Notes: generated by a model not told the origin, from the letters alone. 6,547 bases of DNA from Clostridia bacterium (GCA_900754175.1 CAAEBS010000018.1:1-6547), one strand, 5' to 3'; shown: positions 1-6,378, numbered from the stretch's first letter. Made by a program: numbers and translations.

Positions 1-60
1 ATCCTGAGCGGAGGGCGAAGCCCGGAGTCGAACCCGGAGGGCGACCGTAGGTCGGGATCT
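1..60. repeat. Edge of a GC-rich REP-like intergenic repeat with two mini-hairpins
   Basis: The first 60 bases are GC-rich, unlike the AT-rich DNA that follows, and are modular. The 10-mer CGGAGGGCGA occurs at 9-18 and again at 35-44, a period of 26 bp. Each copy leads into a short hairpin: GGGC-gaa-GCCC at 13-23 and CGACC-gta-GGTCG at 42-54. No reading frame or transposase is visible. From memory, short elements containing CCGCTCAGGAT and TTCGACTCCGG (here on the reverse strand) are dispersed between genes in many gut Clostridia genomes. That is recollection and not a search result. The element runs off the left edge, so its full length is unknown. Confidence 0.5.
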
Positions 61-111
61 CCTGACGCCGAGCGCACAATTCCTCCTATACAGAAAAGCA
101 TATAATCCATT

Positions 112-153
112 AAAAAAGCTTTCCCTGCACAACGGCAAGGGAAAGCTTTTTTT
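112..153 (-). terminator. Intrinsic terminator of the MBOAT/DHHW operon, probably bidirectional
   Basis: A long inverted repeat pairs AAAAAAGCTTTCCC (112-125) with GGGAAAGCTTTTTT (139-152). The stem continues through T126-A138 and GC/GC with one bulged A, leaving a loop of about 6 nt. On the minus strand it lies 20 bp after the stop of the second operon gene and ends in six T residues (complement of 112-117). On the plus strand it ends in seven T residues (147-153), so it could also stop transcription arriving from the left. Confidence 0.9.
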
Positions 154-172
154 GATGCTATATGATTCCGGC

Positions 173-1258
173 TCAGTCCAGAAGCGTCTGCAACTGGCTT
201 TCGTGCAGGATCTGCACGACGGCGGCGGGGCGCTCCACGGTGCCGTCGTAGGAAAGGGGATCTCTGGTAATGCCGGTCTTATAGATCACGCTGTCAAACG
301 CATTGGAGAGAAACGGGGTCATCAGAATCCGGTCCCAGTCCTCGGAAAATTCAAACCATACCGGGGCGGTGTCGCTTCGGGAATTTTTGCGGTTGGTAAT
401 GGTCAGCCCGTTTTTCTGGGTAACGGTGTAGTCGTCGGTGATGTCGCTGGTCAGCGAAACCGTCCGGTTTTTCAACACCTCCTGAAGTCCCGCCGCACGG
501 GCGACCGATTTGCCCTCGGTCATCCGCACCGAAAACTGGATATCCTCGTATTTCAGAACCTCATCGGTCACGCCGGGGACAGAGGAAAGGTGGGGGAGCA
601 GAGCGGTGTAAAGGCTGAAGGCGCCGTAAGCGTTGATAGAGTCCTCGGTGTTGTTGTACAGCACTTCACGGGCGGCGTCCCGGCGCATGGCGTCTGCCGG
701 ATTGACCCACGCCGTTTCACCGTTCTGCGCAAGGTAGGCGGTGAGCGCCGGCAGGCGGGCATTTTCGCTCTGCGCACCGAGAAAGCCGGGCAGATATTCG
801 GGGTGGACGGTGCCGGAGTTCGGAATGACCATCAGAACGTAGGTAATCCCCTCCGCCGCATAGGTCTCACGGCGTTCGGCGATCCGTTGGGCAATGGTCT
901 GCAATTCCTCCTCGGTAAAGGCGTTGCCGCCCACGTGATCCAGCAGGTAATCGTAGCTTTCGTCCTCGGTGACCGTCCGGAAGATCCAGTCGTGCCGCCC
1001 GACGAGAATGTTGGTATAACTGCTGTGCCGGAAGATCCGGTAATCGCAGAAGCGGACCTGGGACAGAATACTGTTGTCCCGGTAAAAGACCGAATTGAAG
1101 AGTGCCTGCGACCCGTTATCGTCCTCGGGCGGTTGCAGGGTCCCGTTGGACGAGTTATGGTTGAACAGAACGCCGATTCCCACATAGAGCAGAAAGGAGA
1201 GAAGAATACCGATGAACAGGGTCACGGTGATAAAATCCAGGATCTTTTTCCGATTCAT
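173..1258 (-). CDS. AlgX/AlgJ/DHHW-like membrane-anchored protein, apparently without the catalytic triad
   Basis: This 361-aa protein is the second gene of a two-gene operon. Its ribosome site AAGGAGG (1264-1270) overlaps the stop of the upstream MBOAT gene, and only 11 bp separate the two genes. Residues about 7-31 form one membrane helix after a basic N-terminus (NRKK), so the rest should lie outside the cytoplasm. Family marks of the SGNH-like AlgX/AlgJ/DHHW group are present in order: GRHDWIF (87-93, cf. G.dgWlF), VIPNSGTVHPEYLP (144-157, cf. VPnK..iYPEylP), TEDSINAYGAF (204-214, cf. TDtHWN..GAF), and MTPFLSNAFDSVIY (313-326, cf. l.PFLs..Fs.vvY). In active members the Asp and His of TDtHW and the Ser of the DSF motif form the catalytic triad. 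Here they align with Glu205, Ser207 and Trp308 (DWD at 307-309). The family's role is transfer of acyl groups to cell-envelope polysaccharide with an MBOAT partner. This copy may be a non-catalytic adaptor. The frame is intact, with no sign of a pseudogene. The family call is likely and the inactivity is an inference from hand alignment. Confidence 0.8.
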   Translation of the reverse strand: MNRKKILDFITVTLFIGILLSFLLYVGIGVLFNHNSSNGTLQPPEDDNGSQALFNSVFYRDNSILSQVRFCDYRIFRHSSYTNILVGRHDWIFRTVTEDESYDYLLDHVGGNAFTEEELQTIAQRIAERRETYAAEGITYVLMVIPNSGTVHPEYLPGFLGAQSENARLPALTAYLAQNGETAWVNPADAMRRDAAREVLYNNTEDSINAYGAFSLYTALLPHLSSVPGVTDEVLKYEDIQFSVRMTEGKSVARAAGLQEVLKNRTVSLTSDITDDYTVTQKNGLTITNRKNSRSDTAPVWFEFSEDWDRILMTPFLSNAFDSVIYKTGITRDPLSYDGTVERPAAVVQILHESQLQTLLD

Positions 1259-1269
1259 AAATGCCTCCT

Positions 1270-2679
1270 TTATTCAAACAGGTAGAGAAAAGGTCGTGTG
1301 TCGTACACGGAATATTGCGGCAGGAAGAAAACGACGGTGAACAGGAAGAATAATAGCAGAAATCCGGTGGAGACCGAGAAAAGCACGGCATCCTTTTTCT
1401 GCGGCGACCGGATCACCATCATCTGCCCCTCGGTCTGCCGCCACCACACGGTCAGCGCCGCCACCAGCAGGACGAAAAGATATTTCAGTCCGGAGAAGGT
1501 GGAGAGCACCAGATTGGTGCGGTATTCGGTGTTGTCGTGGGTGATGCCGCCGATGTAGGCGAAGATCTCCGACGGGTTGTCGAGGATCAGATACATCCAG
1601 ATGAGAGCAAACAGGGGAATGGCGATCAGCGAAAAGACGAAGCGGAGTCCGGAACTTTGCCGGAGCTTGTCCTCCAGCGAAAAGCGGCGGAACAGGTAGT
1701 TCAGCACGAACAGGGGGAGGAGCAGGAGAAGTGAGCGGGGCGTGGAGCGCACCAGCAGAAGGATCAGCGTCGCCTGCAGGCAGGAGCCGAGCAACAGCTC
1801 GTAGTTCCGGGAATGTCGCCCGGAGGCGGTGAGCGGCTTTACAAGATAATCGTCGATCCACGGCTTCAGACTTCCGAAAAGCTGGAAGGAATAAGAATCC
1901 GGCGTGTATGCATGGAACGGACCGAAGCTCTTTTCATAGAGGGTAAGTCCGTAGAGCCGGCAAAGTCCCACCGCCATGTCGTTGTAGCCCGAGATGATGA
2001 AAAACACCGCAAAGTAGATAAGGACCATGAGAAACAGTCCGAAAATAATGTTGGGGACGTTTTCGGAGAGGGTAATGAACAGATGAAAGTTTTCAAACAG
2101 GACAGCGCCCACGGCGATCCGTTTGATGAATCCCGTCATGAAGAGCCGGGCGCCGGAGGCGACGTTTTTCAGGTCGAATTCGATATTTTCCTCACTCGTC
2201 AGGCGCAGAAAGTCGGGGTAGCGGATCAGCGGACCCACGATCATGATCGGGAAAAAGGCGAGATAGGCGGTGAGCGAAAGCAGGTCGCCGCTTGCCCGTT
2301 CCTCGCCACGGAAAAAGGTAATCAGGCAGGACACGGCGGAAAGCGTGGCGACGGTAAAGCCCGTCGGATAGACGAATCCGGACACGCCGTGATAGGCAGG
2401 AACCCGGAGCGCTGCCAGAAACAGGCAGGGAAGCAGGCACAGAAGCACGCAGAGGAGCCTGCTTTTTTTGCGGGTCAGAAGCTTTCCGATAAAATAAGTA
2501 TATACGATAAGCCCCGGCAGGAAAAGCATATTCAGCGGGTGCATGAGATTTTGCAGAAAGTGATAGATAACGCAGATGATAAGGAGGCAAAGCCGCCGCC
2601 TTTTTTTGCCGAACAGCAGATAAAAAATCAGGCTGAGGGGCAGAAAGAGAAATAAAAATGCAGGGGAAGTGAACAACAT
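1270..2679 (-). CDS. MBOAT-family (AlgI-like) multipass membrane protein, apparently lacking the catalytic histidine
   Basis: This 469-aa protein is very hydrophobic with about 10 or more membrane segments, and its length is normal for AlgI-type O-acyltransferases. The start at 2679 gives the usual AlgI beginning (MLFTSPAFLFLFLPLSLIFY; family MxFsSp.FLflFlPl). The ribosome site is weak: AAGGA at 2693-2697, 13 nt from the ATG. Conserved family segments are FFPIMIVGPLIRY (142-154, cf. FPqLiaGPIvRY), KNVASGARLFMTGFIKRI (171-188), SGYNDMAVG (230-238, cf. SGYSDMAiG) and SLKPWIDDYLVKPL (270-283, cf. SLs.WfrDYvYiPL). The expected WH before SL is Leu267-Phe268. The expected LWHGAS motif is LVRSTP (309-314), with Arg for His, and residues 290-380 contain no His at all. 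In active MBOATs that His is needed for acyl transfer. The protein is the first gene of a leftward operon with an AlgX/DHHW-like partner, the standard arrangement for polysaccharide acetylation. I infer an inactive or repurposed transporter/scaffold. The frame is intact. Confidence 0.85.
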   Translation of the reverse strand: MLFTSPAFLFLFLPLSLIFYLLFGKKRRRLCLLIICVIYHFLQNLMHPLNMLFLPGLIVYTYFIGKLLTRKKSRLLCVLLCLLPCLFLAALRVPAYHGVSGFVYPTGFTVATLSAVSCLITFFRGEERASGDLLSLTAYLAFFPIMIVGPLIRYPDFLRLTSEENIEFDLKNVASGARLFMTGFIKRIAVGAVLFENFHLFITLSENVPNIIFGLFLMVLIYFAVFFIISGYNDMAVGLCRLYGLTLYEKSFGPFHAYTPDSYSFQLFGSLKPWIDDYLVKPLTASGRHSRNYELLLGSCLQATLILLLVRSTPRSLLLLLPLFVLNYLFRRFSLEDKLRQSSGLRFVFSLIAIPLFALIWMYLILDNPSEIFAYIGGITHDNTEYRTNLVLSTFSGLKYLFVLLVAALTVWWRQTEGQMMVIRSPQKKDAVLFSVSTGFLLLFFLFTVVFFLPQYSVYDTRPFLYLFE

Positions 2680-2735
2680 TCCGATTCTTCCGTCCTTGTA
2701 AAAAATTCTTGGATTTTCCGGTTCTTACCTTATAT

Positions 2736-2764
2736 ATCATACCATATTTGCCGCTTTTTTTCAA
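2736..2764 (-). promoter_or_regulatory. Sigma-A-type promoter of the MBOAT/DHHW operon
   Basis: On the minus strand there is a TTGAAA -35 box (2759-2764), a 17-bp spacer and a TATGAT -10 box (2736-2741), preceded by TGG (2742-2744) as an extended -10. The predicted start near 2729 gives a leader of about 50 nt before the ATG at 2679. It fires away from the promoter of the neighbouring glutaminase-like gene, and the two -35 boxes are about 80 bp apart. Confidence 0.75.
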
Positions 2765-2843
2765 TCCCCCGGCGAAATTTAAATGAAAATCTTTCAAAAC
2801 ATATGCAAAAGGGGTAAAAATCATTCAAGTTGGGGAAAACCGA

Positions 2844-2872
2844 TTGACTTTTAATCAGCTTTTTGCTATAAT
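2844..2872 (+). promoter_or_regulatory. Sigma-A-type promoter of the glutaminase-family gene
   Basis: TTGACT (-35, 2844-2849), a 17-bp spacer and a perfect TATAAT (-10, 2867-2872) with an extended -10 TGC (2864-2866). The expected start near 2879 gives a 5' leader of about 34 nt, too short for a riboswitch. The gene's ribosome site AAGGAG (2901-2906) sits 6 nt before the ATG. I found no convincing operator palindrome in the region between the two divergent promoters. Confidence 0.85.
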
Positions 2873-2912
2873 GAAGCATATAATTTTCAGTACCCGATAA
2901 AAGGAGATTGTT

Positions 2913-4838
2913 ATGAAACTGAGAGCACCAGCCTACCCCCTGATCACCATAGATCCGTATTTCAACGTGTGGTCGCAGTCCGACCGGCTTACCGATACCG
3001 ATACGGTGCACTGGACCAACCGTCCCAATATCATTTCCGCCGTGGCAACGATCGACGGCAAGGATTACCGTGTGATCGGCGCTTACGGCTCCGAAACGGT
3101 TCCCGCCATGAAGCAGGTCTCTGTGGACTGCTCCGCTTTTTCCACAACCTACGTATTTGAGCAGGACGGCGTCCGCCTGACGCTGATCTTTACTTCCCCC
3201 ATCCTGCCGACCGATCTGTATCTGCTCAGCCGCCCGGTCAGCTATCTGGAGGTGCGCCGGGAGATCACCGACCGCAAAAAGCATGCCGTGTCGCTCCGCC
3301 TTTCGGTGTCCGAGCAGATCTGCATGAATCTTGCGGGCGACGACAAGGTGGCTTGCGAGGAGCTCACGCTCGGCAAGCTGAACAATATCAGAATGGGTAC
3401 CGTTTCGCAGAAGATCCTCAGCCGCTCGGGCGACGATCTGCGCATTGAGTGGGGCTACTTCTATCTTACCGGAGAGGGCAAAACCTTCACCTTTGCCGAT
3501 GAAGCCGGCATGAACTTCGTCGGAATCGAGAGCGATCTGAAGCCGGTGAACCTGTTCACCTTTGCTTACGACGACGTGGAGAGCATCGAATATTTCCATA
3601 CGCATCTGAAATCCTACTGGAACCGCAACGGCGCACTCATCACCGACGAGATCGTGAAAGCGCACGCCGATTACAAAGCTACCCTCAGACGTTGCCACGA
3701 GCTGGCGGACAGAATGTTCATCGACGCTGTCCGTGCCGGCGGCGAAAAGTATGCGGAGCTTCTGGAGCTTGCGTTCCGCCAGGTGATTGCGGCGCATAAG
3801 CTGGTGCTGGACGAGAACGGCGAGGTCCTCTTTATCTCCAAGGAGTGCTATTCCAACGGCTGTGCGGCAACCGTGGACGTAAGCTATCCTTCTATCCCGC
3901 TTTTCCTGCTGTACAATCCCGAGCTTGTCAAGGGCATGATGCGCCCGATCTACCGCTACGTCCGCTCGGAGGGCTGGGTGTATGATTTCGCACCGCACGA
4001 CGTCGGTTGCTACCCGCTTCTCAACGGTCAGGCATACGGCGATGAGCTGGAGCGCCAGATGCCGGTGGAGGAGTGCGGCAATATGCTGATTATGGAGACG
4101 GCAGTCGCCGTGGCAACCGGAAGCACCGCCTTTGCCGACGAGCACATGGATCTGCTGGAAAACTGGGTGAAGTATCTGATCGAAAACGGCAGAGATCCCG
4201 AAAACCAGCTCTGCACCGACGACTTTGCCGGTCACATGGCGCATAACTGCAACCTGTCGCTGAAAGCCATTATGGGCATTGCCGGACTTGGCATCCTCTA
4301 CGGCATGAAGGGCAGAAAGCGGGACGAGAAAAAGTACATCAGCCTTGCCAGAAGCATGGCGGAGGACTGGGCAAAGCGTGCCTCCAACGGAGACGGCAGC
4401 TACCGCCTTGCGTTTGACAGCGAGGGAAGCTTCAGCATGAAATACAATATCGTATGGGATAAGCTGTTCGGAACCGGCATCATGTCCCGTGAGGTCATTG
4501 CCTCCGAGGTGGCAAGCTACTTCAACCGGATGCACCCCTACGGACTGCCGCTTGACAACAGAAAGCCCTATACCAAGAGCGACTGGCTGGTATGGACGGC
4601 AACCCTTGCCGACGACCGCCGTGACTTTGAAGCACTGGTTGCCCCGCTGTGGGATGCGTATAACTACACGCCCTCCCGTGTTCCGATGAGCGACTGGTAC
4701 TATACGCTGACGGGCGAGCACAAGTCCTACTTCAGCAAATCCGCACAGATGGATAAGAGCTTCCGCAACCGCACGGTGCAGGGAGGACTCTTCATCAAGC
4801 TTCTGGAATACCGTGGTATCATGAAACTTTCCAAGTAA
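2913..4838 (+). CDS. Glutaminase A-family (DUF4964/DUF5127/DUF4965/DUF1793) protein
   Basis: This 641-aa protein starts at the ATG with AAGGAG 6 nt upstream. I recognise the domain order of the GtaA-like family: an N-terminal DUF4964-like stretch (RAPAYPLITIDPYFNVWS, 4-21, then HW at 33-34), a beta-rich DUF5127-like region (about 75-265), a DUF4965-like region (about 270-440) and a DUF1793-like (alpha/alpha)6 region (about 445-635). Diagnostic segments are the stretch from YDFAPHDVG (357-365) to NGQAYG (371-376), MPVEECGNM (383-391), YNIVWDKLFG (511-520), the LPLDNR/YTKSDW region (545-558) and MSDWYYT (592-598). The fungal founder GtaA hydrolyses glutamine. Bacterial members belong to the six-hairpin glycosidase-like fold and their substrates are mostly unproven, so activity is not assigned. 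There is no signal peptide or lipobox, so it should be cytoplasmic, whereas the Bacteroides and fungal relatives I know are longer and secreted. It is a single-gene transcript with its own promoter and terminator. Family call is firm, substrate unknown. Confidence 0.9.
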   Translation: MKLRAPAYPLITIDPYFNVWSQSDRLTDTDTVHWTNRPNIISAVATIDGKDYRVIGAYGSETVPAMKQVSVDCSAFSTTYVFEQDGVRLTLIFTSPILPTDLYLLSRPVSYLEVRREITDRKKHAVSLRLSVSEQICMNLAGDDKVACEELTLGKLNNIRMGTVSQKILSRSGDDLRIEWGYFYLTGEGKTFTFADEAGMNFVGIESDLKPVNLFTFAYDDVESIEYFHTHLKSYWNRNGALITDEIVKAHADYKATLRRCHELADRMFIDAVRAGGEKYAELLELAFRQVIAAHKLVLDENGEVLFISKECYSNGCAATVDVSYPSIPLFLLYNPELVKGMMRPIYRYVRSEGWVYDFAPHDVGCYPLLNGQAYGDELERQMPVEECGNMLIMETAVAVATGSTAFADEHMDLLENWVKYLIENGRDPENQLCTDDFAGHMAHNCNLSLKAIMGIAGLGILYGMKGRKRDEKKYISLARSMAEDWAKRASNGDGSYRLAFDSEGSFSMKYNIVWDKLFGTGIMSREVIASEVASYFNRMHPYGLPLDNRKPYTKSDWLVWTATLADDRRDFEALVAPLWDAYNYTPSRVPMSDWYYTLTGEHKSYFSKSAQMDKSFRNRTVQGGLFIKLLEYRGIMKLSK

Positions 4839-4844
4839 ATGCAA

Positions 4845-4881
4845 ATCCCCCGCCGAACCGGTTCGGCGGGGGATCCTTTTT
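4845..4881 (+). terminator. Intrinsic terminator between convergent genes, perfect 15-bp palindrome
   Basis: Bases 4845-4874 are a perfect palindrome (15 bp per arm, ATCCCCCGCCGAACC and its complement), followed by CC and T5 (4877-4881). It begins 6 nt after the stop of the glutaminase-like gene. The convergent GH25 gene ends 13 nt beyond it on the other strand, so the same hairpin probably serves both. The minus-strand exit has only a broken T tract (TTTGCATTT), making it a weaker terminator in that direction. Confidence 0.92.
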
Positions 4882-4887
4882 CATATT

Positions 4888-6123
4888 TCAATATCCGTTC
4901 AGATGCCACTTGCGCATGATTTCCGGGTAATCCCGGTAAGCGTAGTTCATATCGAAGTTGCAGGAGAAGCCGCTGATGGTACCCGTCTGCGTGAACTGCC
5001 ACATTCCAAGCTGTTTGCCGTACTTTTCGGTGTCCCACGTGGGGGAGGCGGTGCCGGGATAGCGGGCATACCAGATATCGAACAGCGTGGTCATTTTCGG
5101 CGTGTCGAGGATGTTGTTCAGCCACTGGTTGTTGCTGTACAGACCGCAGTAATAGCCACATTCCTGCAACCGTTCGATAAAGGTCACGCACAGGGTGCTC
5201 AGATCGTTCTTTGCAACCGAGGACAGGGTGGAATCCTCCAGGTCAAAGTATACCGGATACTCCAGCTTTTTGCCGGAAAGCCAGCTCAGAAGAAGATCGG
5301 CGTCCTTGCGGGTCGCCTCCGGCGTGGCGGAATAGGTGTAAAAGTAAACGCCGACGTCAAGCCCTGCCGCCTTTGCTCCCTGATAGTCCATTTCAAAGGT
5401 CGGCTCCTTGCCGCTTTTGGTGCTTCCCGCCTTGAGAATAACGAACTGATAACCGGCGGCTTTGATGGCGTTCCAGTCCAGCGGCAGATAGACGTTTGCG
5501 GAGGACAGCTTGTGATTGTATCTGGAAACGTCGATTCCCTTGGCGTAGACCTTGGAGGTGGAAACGTAAGCGTTTTCCAGAATGTCCGTGTAGAAGATGT
5601 GCTCGCCGTTATACTGATAGCCGCAGGAGCAGGTATGTATCGTGTAGCCGGGATGCGTGCAGGTGACCGGTACCGTCGTGTTCAGAAAAGTATGCCCGGT
5701 GGGGGCGGTAAAGTCCGCCGTAAAGGAAAAATCGCACACCGAACAGCGGTAAAGAGTGTTGCCCGCCTCGGTGCAGGTCACCTCGTGCCGGGTCTGGATG
5801 AAATCGTGCCCGGTAGGCGCCAGGAAATCCGATCGGTAGGAATAGTCGCACCGGTCGCAGGTGTAAAGCGTGTAGCCCATCTCGGTGCAGGTTGGCTCGG
5901 TCACCTCTTCTTCCAGTGAGTGCCCGAGGGGCGCCTTGAGGTCACTTATATATTCATAGGAACAAACCGTGCATTTGTGGATGGTCTTGCCCTCCTGGTC
6001 GCAGGTCGGCTCTATCACGGTATCGGTCAGATATTCGTGGGAACAGCCTTTCGTACAGGAGGCGAAAAACAATGCGGTAAAGCACAGAATCAGAAGAGTG
6101 GGGAAGATGAACAGCTTTTTCAT
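4888..6123 (-). CDS. GH25 lysozyme (muramidase) lipoprotein with four His/Cys-rich repeats
   Basis: This 411-aa protein starts at 6123, with AAGGAGA (6131-6137) 7 nt upstream. Residues 1-23 are a lipoprotein signal: basic KK, a hydrophobic core and the lipobox FASC, with Cys23 as the lipid site, so it should be anchored on the outside of the membrane. Residues about 27-174 hold four repeats of 38 residues with His and three Cys each (separate entry). Residues about 194-400 are a GH25 domain: GIDVS (196-200, Asp198), LDWNAIKAAGYQFVILKAG (215-233), VGVYFYTYS (257-265), YFDLED (292-297, Asp294 and Glu296), a YSNNQWL stretch (329-335), WYARY (351-355) and GMWQFT (373-378). The Asp plus DxE acids known to be catalytic in GH25 muramidases are all present, so it is probably active on the N-acetylmuramic acid bond of peptidoglycan. 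It is transcribed alone from a consensus promoter and converges on the glutaminase-like gene. A role in wall turnover or in lysing other bacteria cannot be separated from sequence. Confidence 0.92.
   Translation of the reverse strand: MKKLFIFPTLLILCFTALFFASCTKGCSHEYLTDTVIEPTCDQEGKTIHKCTVCSYEYISDLKAPLGHSLEEEVTEPTCTEMGYTLYTCDRCDYSYRSDFLAPTGHDFIQTRHEVTCTEAGNTLYRCSVCDFSFTADFTAPTGHTFLNTTVPVTCTHPGYTIHTCSCGYQYNGEHIFYTDILENAYVSTSKVYAKGIDVSRYNHKLSSANVYLPLDWNAIKAAGYQFVILKAGSTKSGKEPTFEMDYQGAKAAGLDVGVYFYTYSATPEATRKDADLLLSWLSGKKLEYPVYFDLEDSTLSSVAKNDLSTLCVTFIERLQECGYYCGLYSNNQWLNNILDTPKMTTLFDIWYARYPGTASPTWDTEKYGKQLGMWQFTQTGTISGFSCNFDMNYAYRDYPEIMRKWHLNGY
5602..6036 (-). repeat. Four in-frame 38-residue (114-bp) His/Cys repeats in the lysozyme
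   Basis: The units span residues 30-68, 69-106, 107-144 and 145-174 of the GH25 lipoprotein. The lead Cys falls at 41, 79, 117 and 155, an exact 38-residue period. The pattern is PTC.e.G.TlYtC..C.ysy.sD..aPtGH: one Cys, then CxxC ten residues later, with His at the unit boundary (29, 68, 106, 144). The last unit is shorter and has CxC (165, 167). Four potential ligands per unit suggest a zinc-ribbon-like or disulfide-linked module outside the cell. This is an inference. I recognise the repeat as common in surface proteins of gut Firmicutes but cannot give it a function. Confidence 0.85.
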
Positions 6124-6173
6124 TTGATGATCTCCTTGTTTCGGAAAAAGGGGGACGGGCTTCTTACAGTAAC

Positions 6174-6202
6174 ATTATAGCAAATGCTTACAGATATGTC
6201 AA
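6174..6202 (-). promoter_or_regulatory. Consensus sigma-A-type promoter of the GH25 lipoprotein gene
   Basis: On the minus strand a perfect TTGACA (6197-6202), a 17-bp spacer and a perfect TATAAT (6174-6179) with an extended -10 TGC (6180-6182). The expected start near 6167 leaves a leader of about 44 nt. The 7-mer CTGTAAG occurs twice on this strand, at 6187-6193 inside the spacer and at 6163-6169 around the start site. It could be a regulator site or chance. Confidence 0.88.
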
Positions 6203-6370
6203 TCGCTATTCCTGTCGATTTCCGGATATTGGCGGATTTTTTGATTTTTGCGCCGGATTTCCGTGTCGGAAAAGGGAAAATTACGCCGTGGCTTACAGCG
6301 GAATACATCAGAGGCAGAATTATCCGACGAAAATCCGGAGAAACTTTCAAAAAAAGCCAAAAACTTCAGA
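6203..6370. other. Intergenic DNA with no gene recognised
   Basis: Between the GH25 promoter and the tandem promoters I see no coding region. The DNA is AT-rich with scattered CGGATT words. There is one small hairpin (TTTCCG-tgt-CGGAAA, 6258-6272) that lacks a T tract on either strand and is unlikely to be a terminator. The A-rich stretch at about 6340-6377 just upstream of the first tandem promoter may act as an UP element. Confidence 0.6.
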
Positions 6371-6378
6371 AAAGGTAC

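Noticed and set aside
152..1285. A 377-codon plus-strand open frame over the DHHW-like gene
   Set aside because: It begins within the terminator T tract, has no ribosome site, is antisense to a gene with family motifs, and its translation resembles a low-complexity shadow.
1813..2655. A 280-codon plus-strand open frame over the MBOAT gene
   Set aside because: The highly charged translation is the expected antisense of hydrophobic membrane-helix codons, and no start signals are present.
173..2679. The possibility that the MBOAT/DHHW genes are simple pseudogenes
   Set aside because: Both are full length without stops or frameshifts and have intact expression signals. Only the catalytic positions differ.
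2730..4844. A 704-codon open frame on the minus strand covering the whole glutaminase-like gene
   Set aside because: It mirrors the codon bias of the plus-strand gene, which has clear family motifs, promoter, ribosome site and terminator. The antisense product has no recognisable domain and would overlap the divergent promoters.
4903..5919. A 338-codon plus-strand open frame over the lysozyme gene
   Set aside because: Antisense shadow of a gene with intact GH25 motifs and a lipoprotein signal.
5602..6036. The 114-bp periodic region as a CRISPR or non-coding tandem array
   Set aside because: The period is a multiple of three, lies in frame inside a clear gene, and is conserved at the Cys/His protein level, not as identical DNA.
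6258..6272. A small hairpin TTTCCG-tgt-CGGAAA as a terminator
   Set aside because: The stem is only 6 bp and no T tract follows on either strand.
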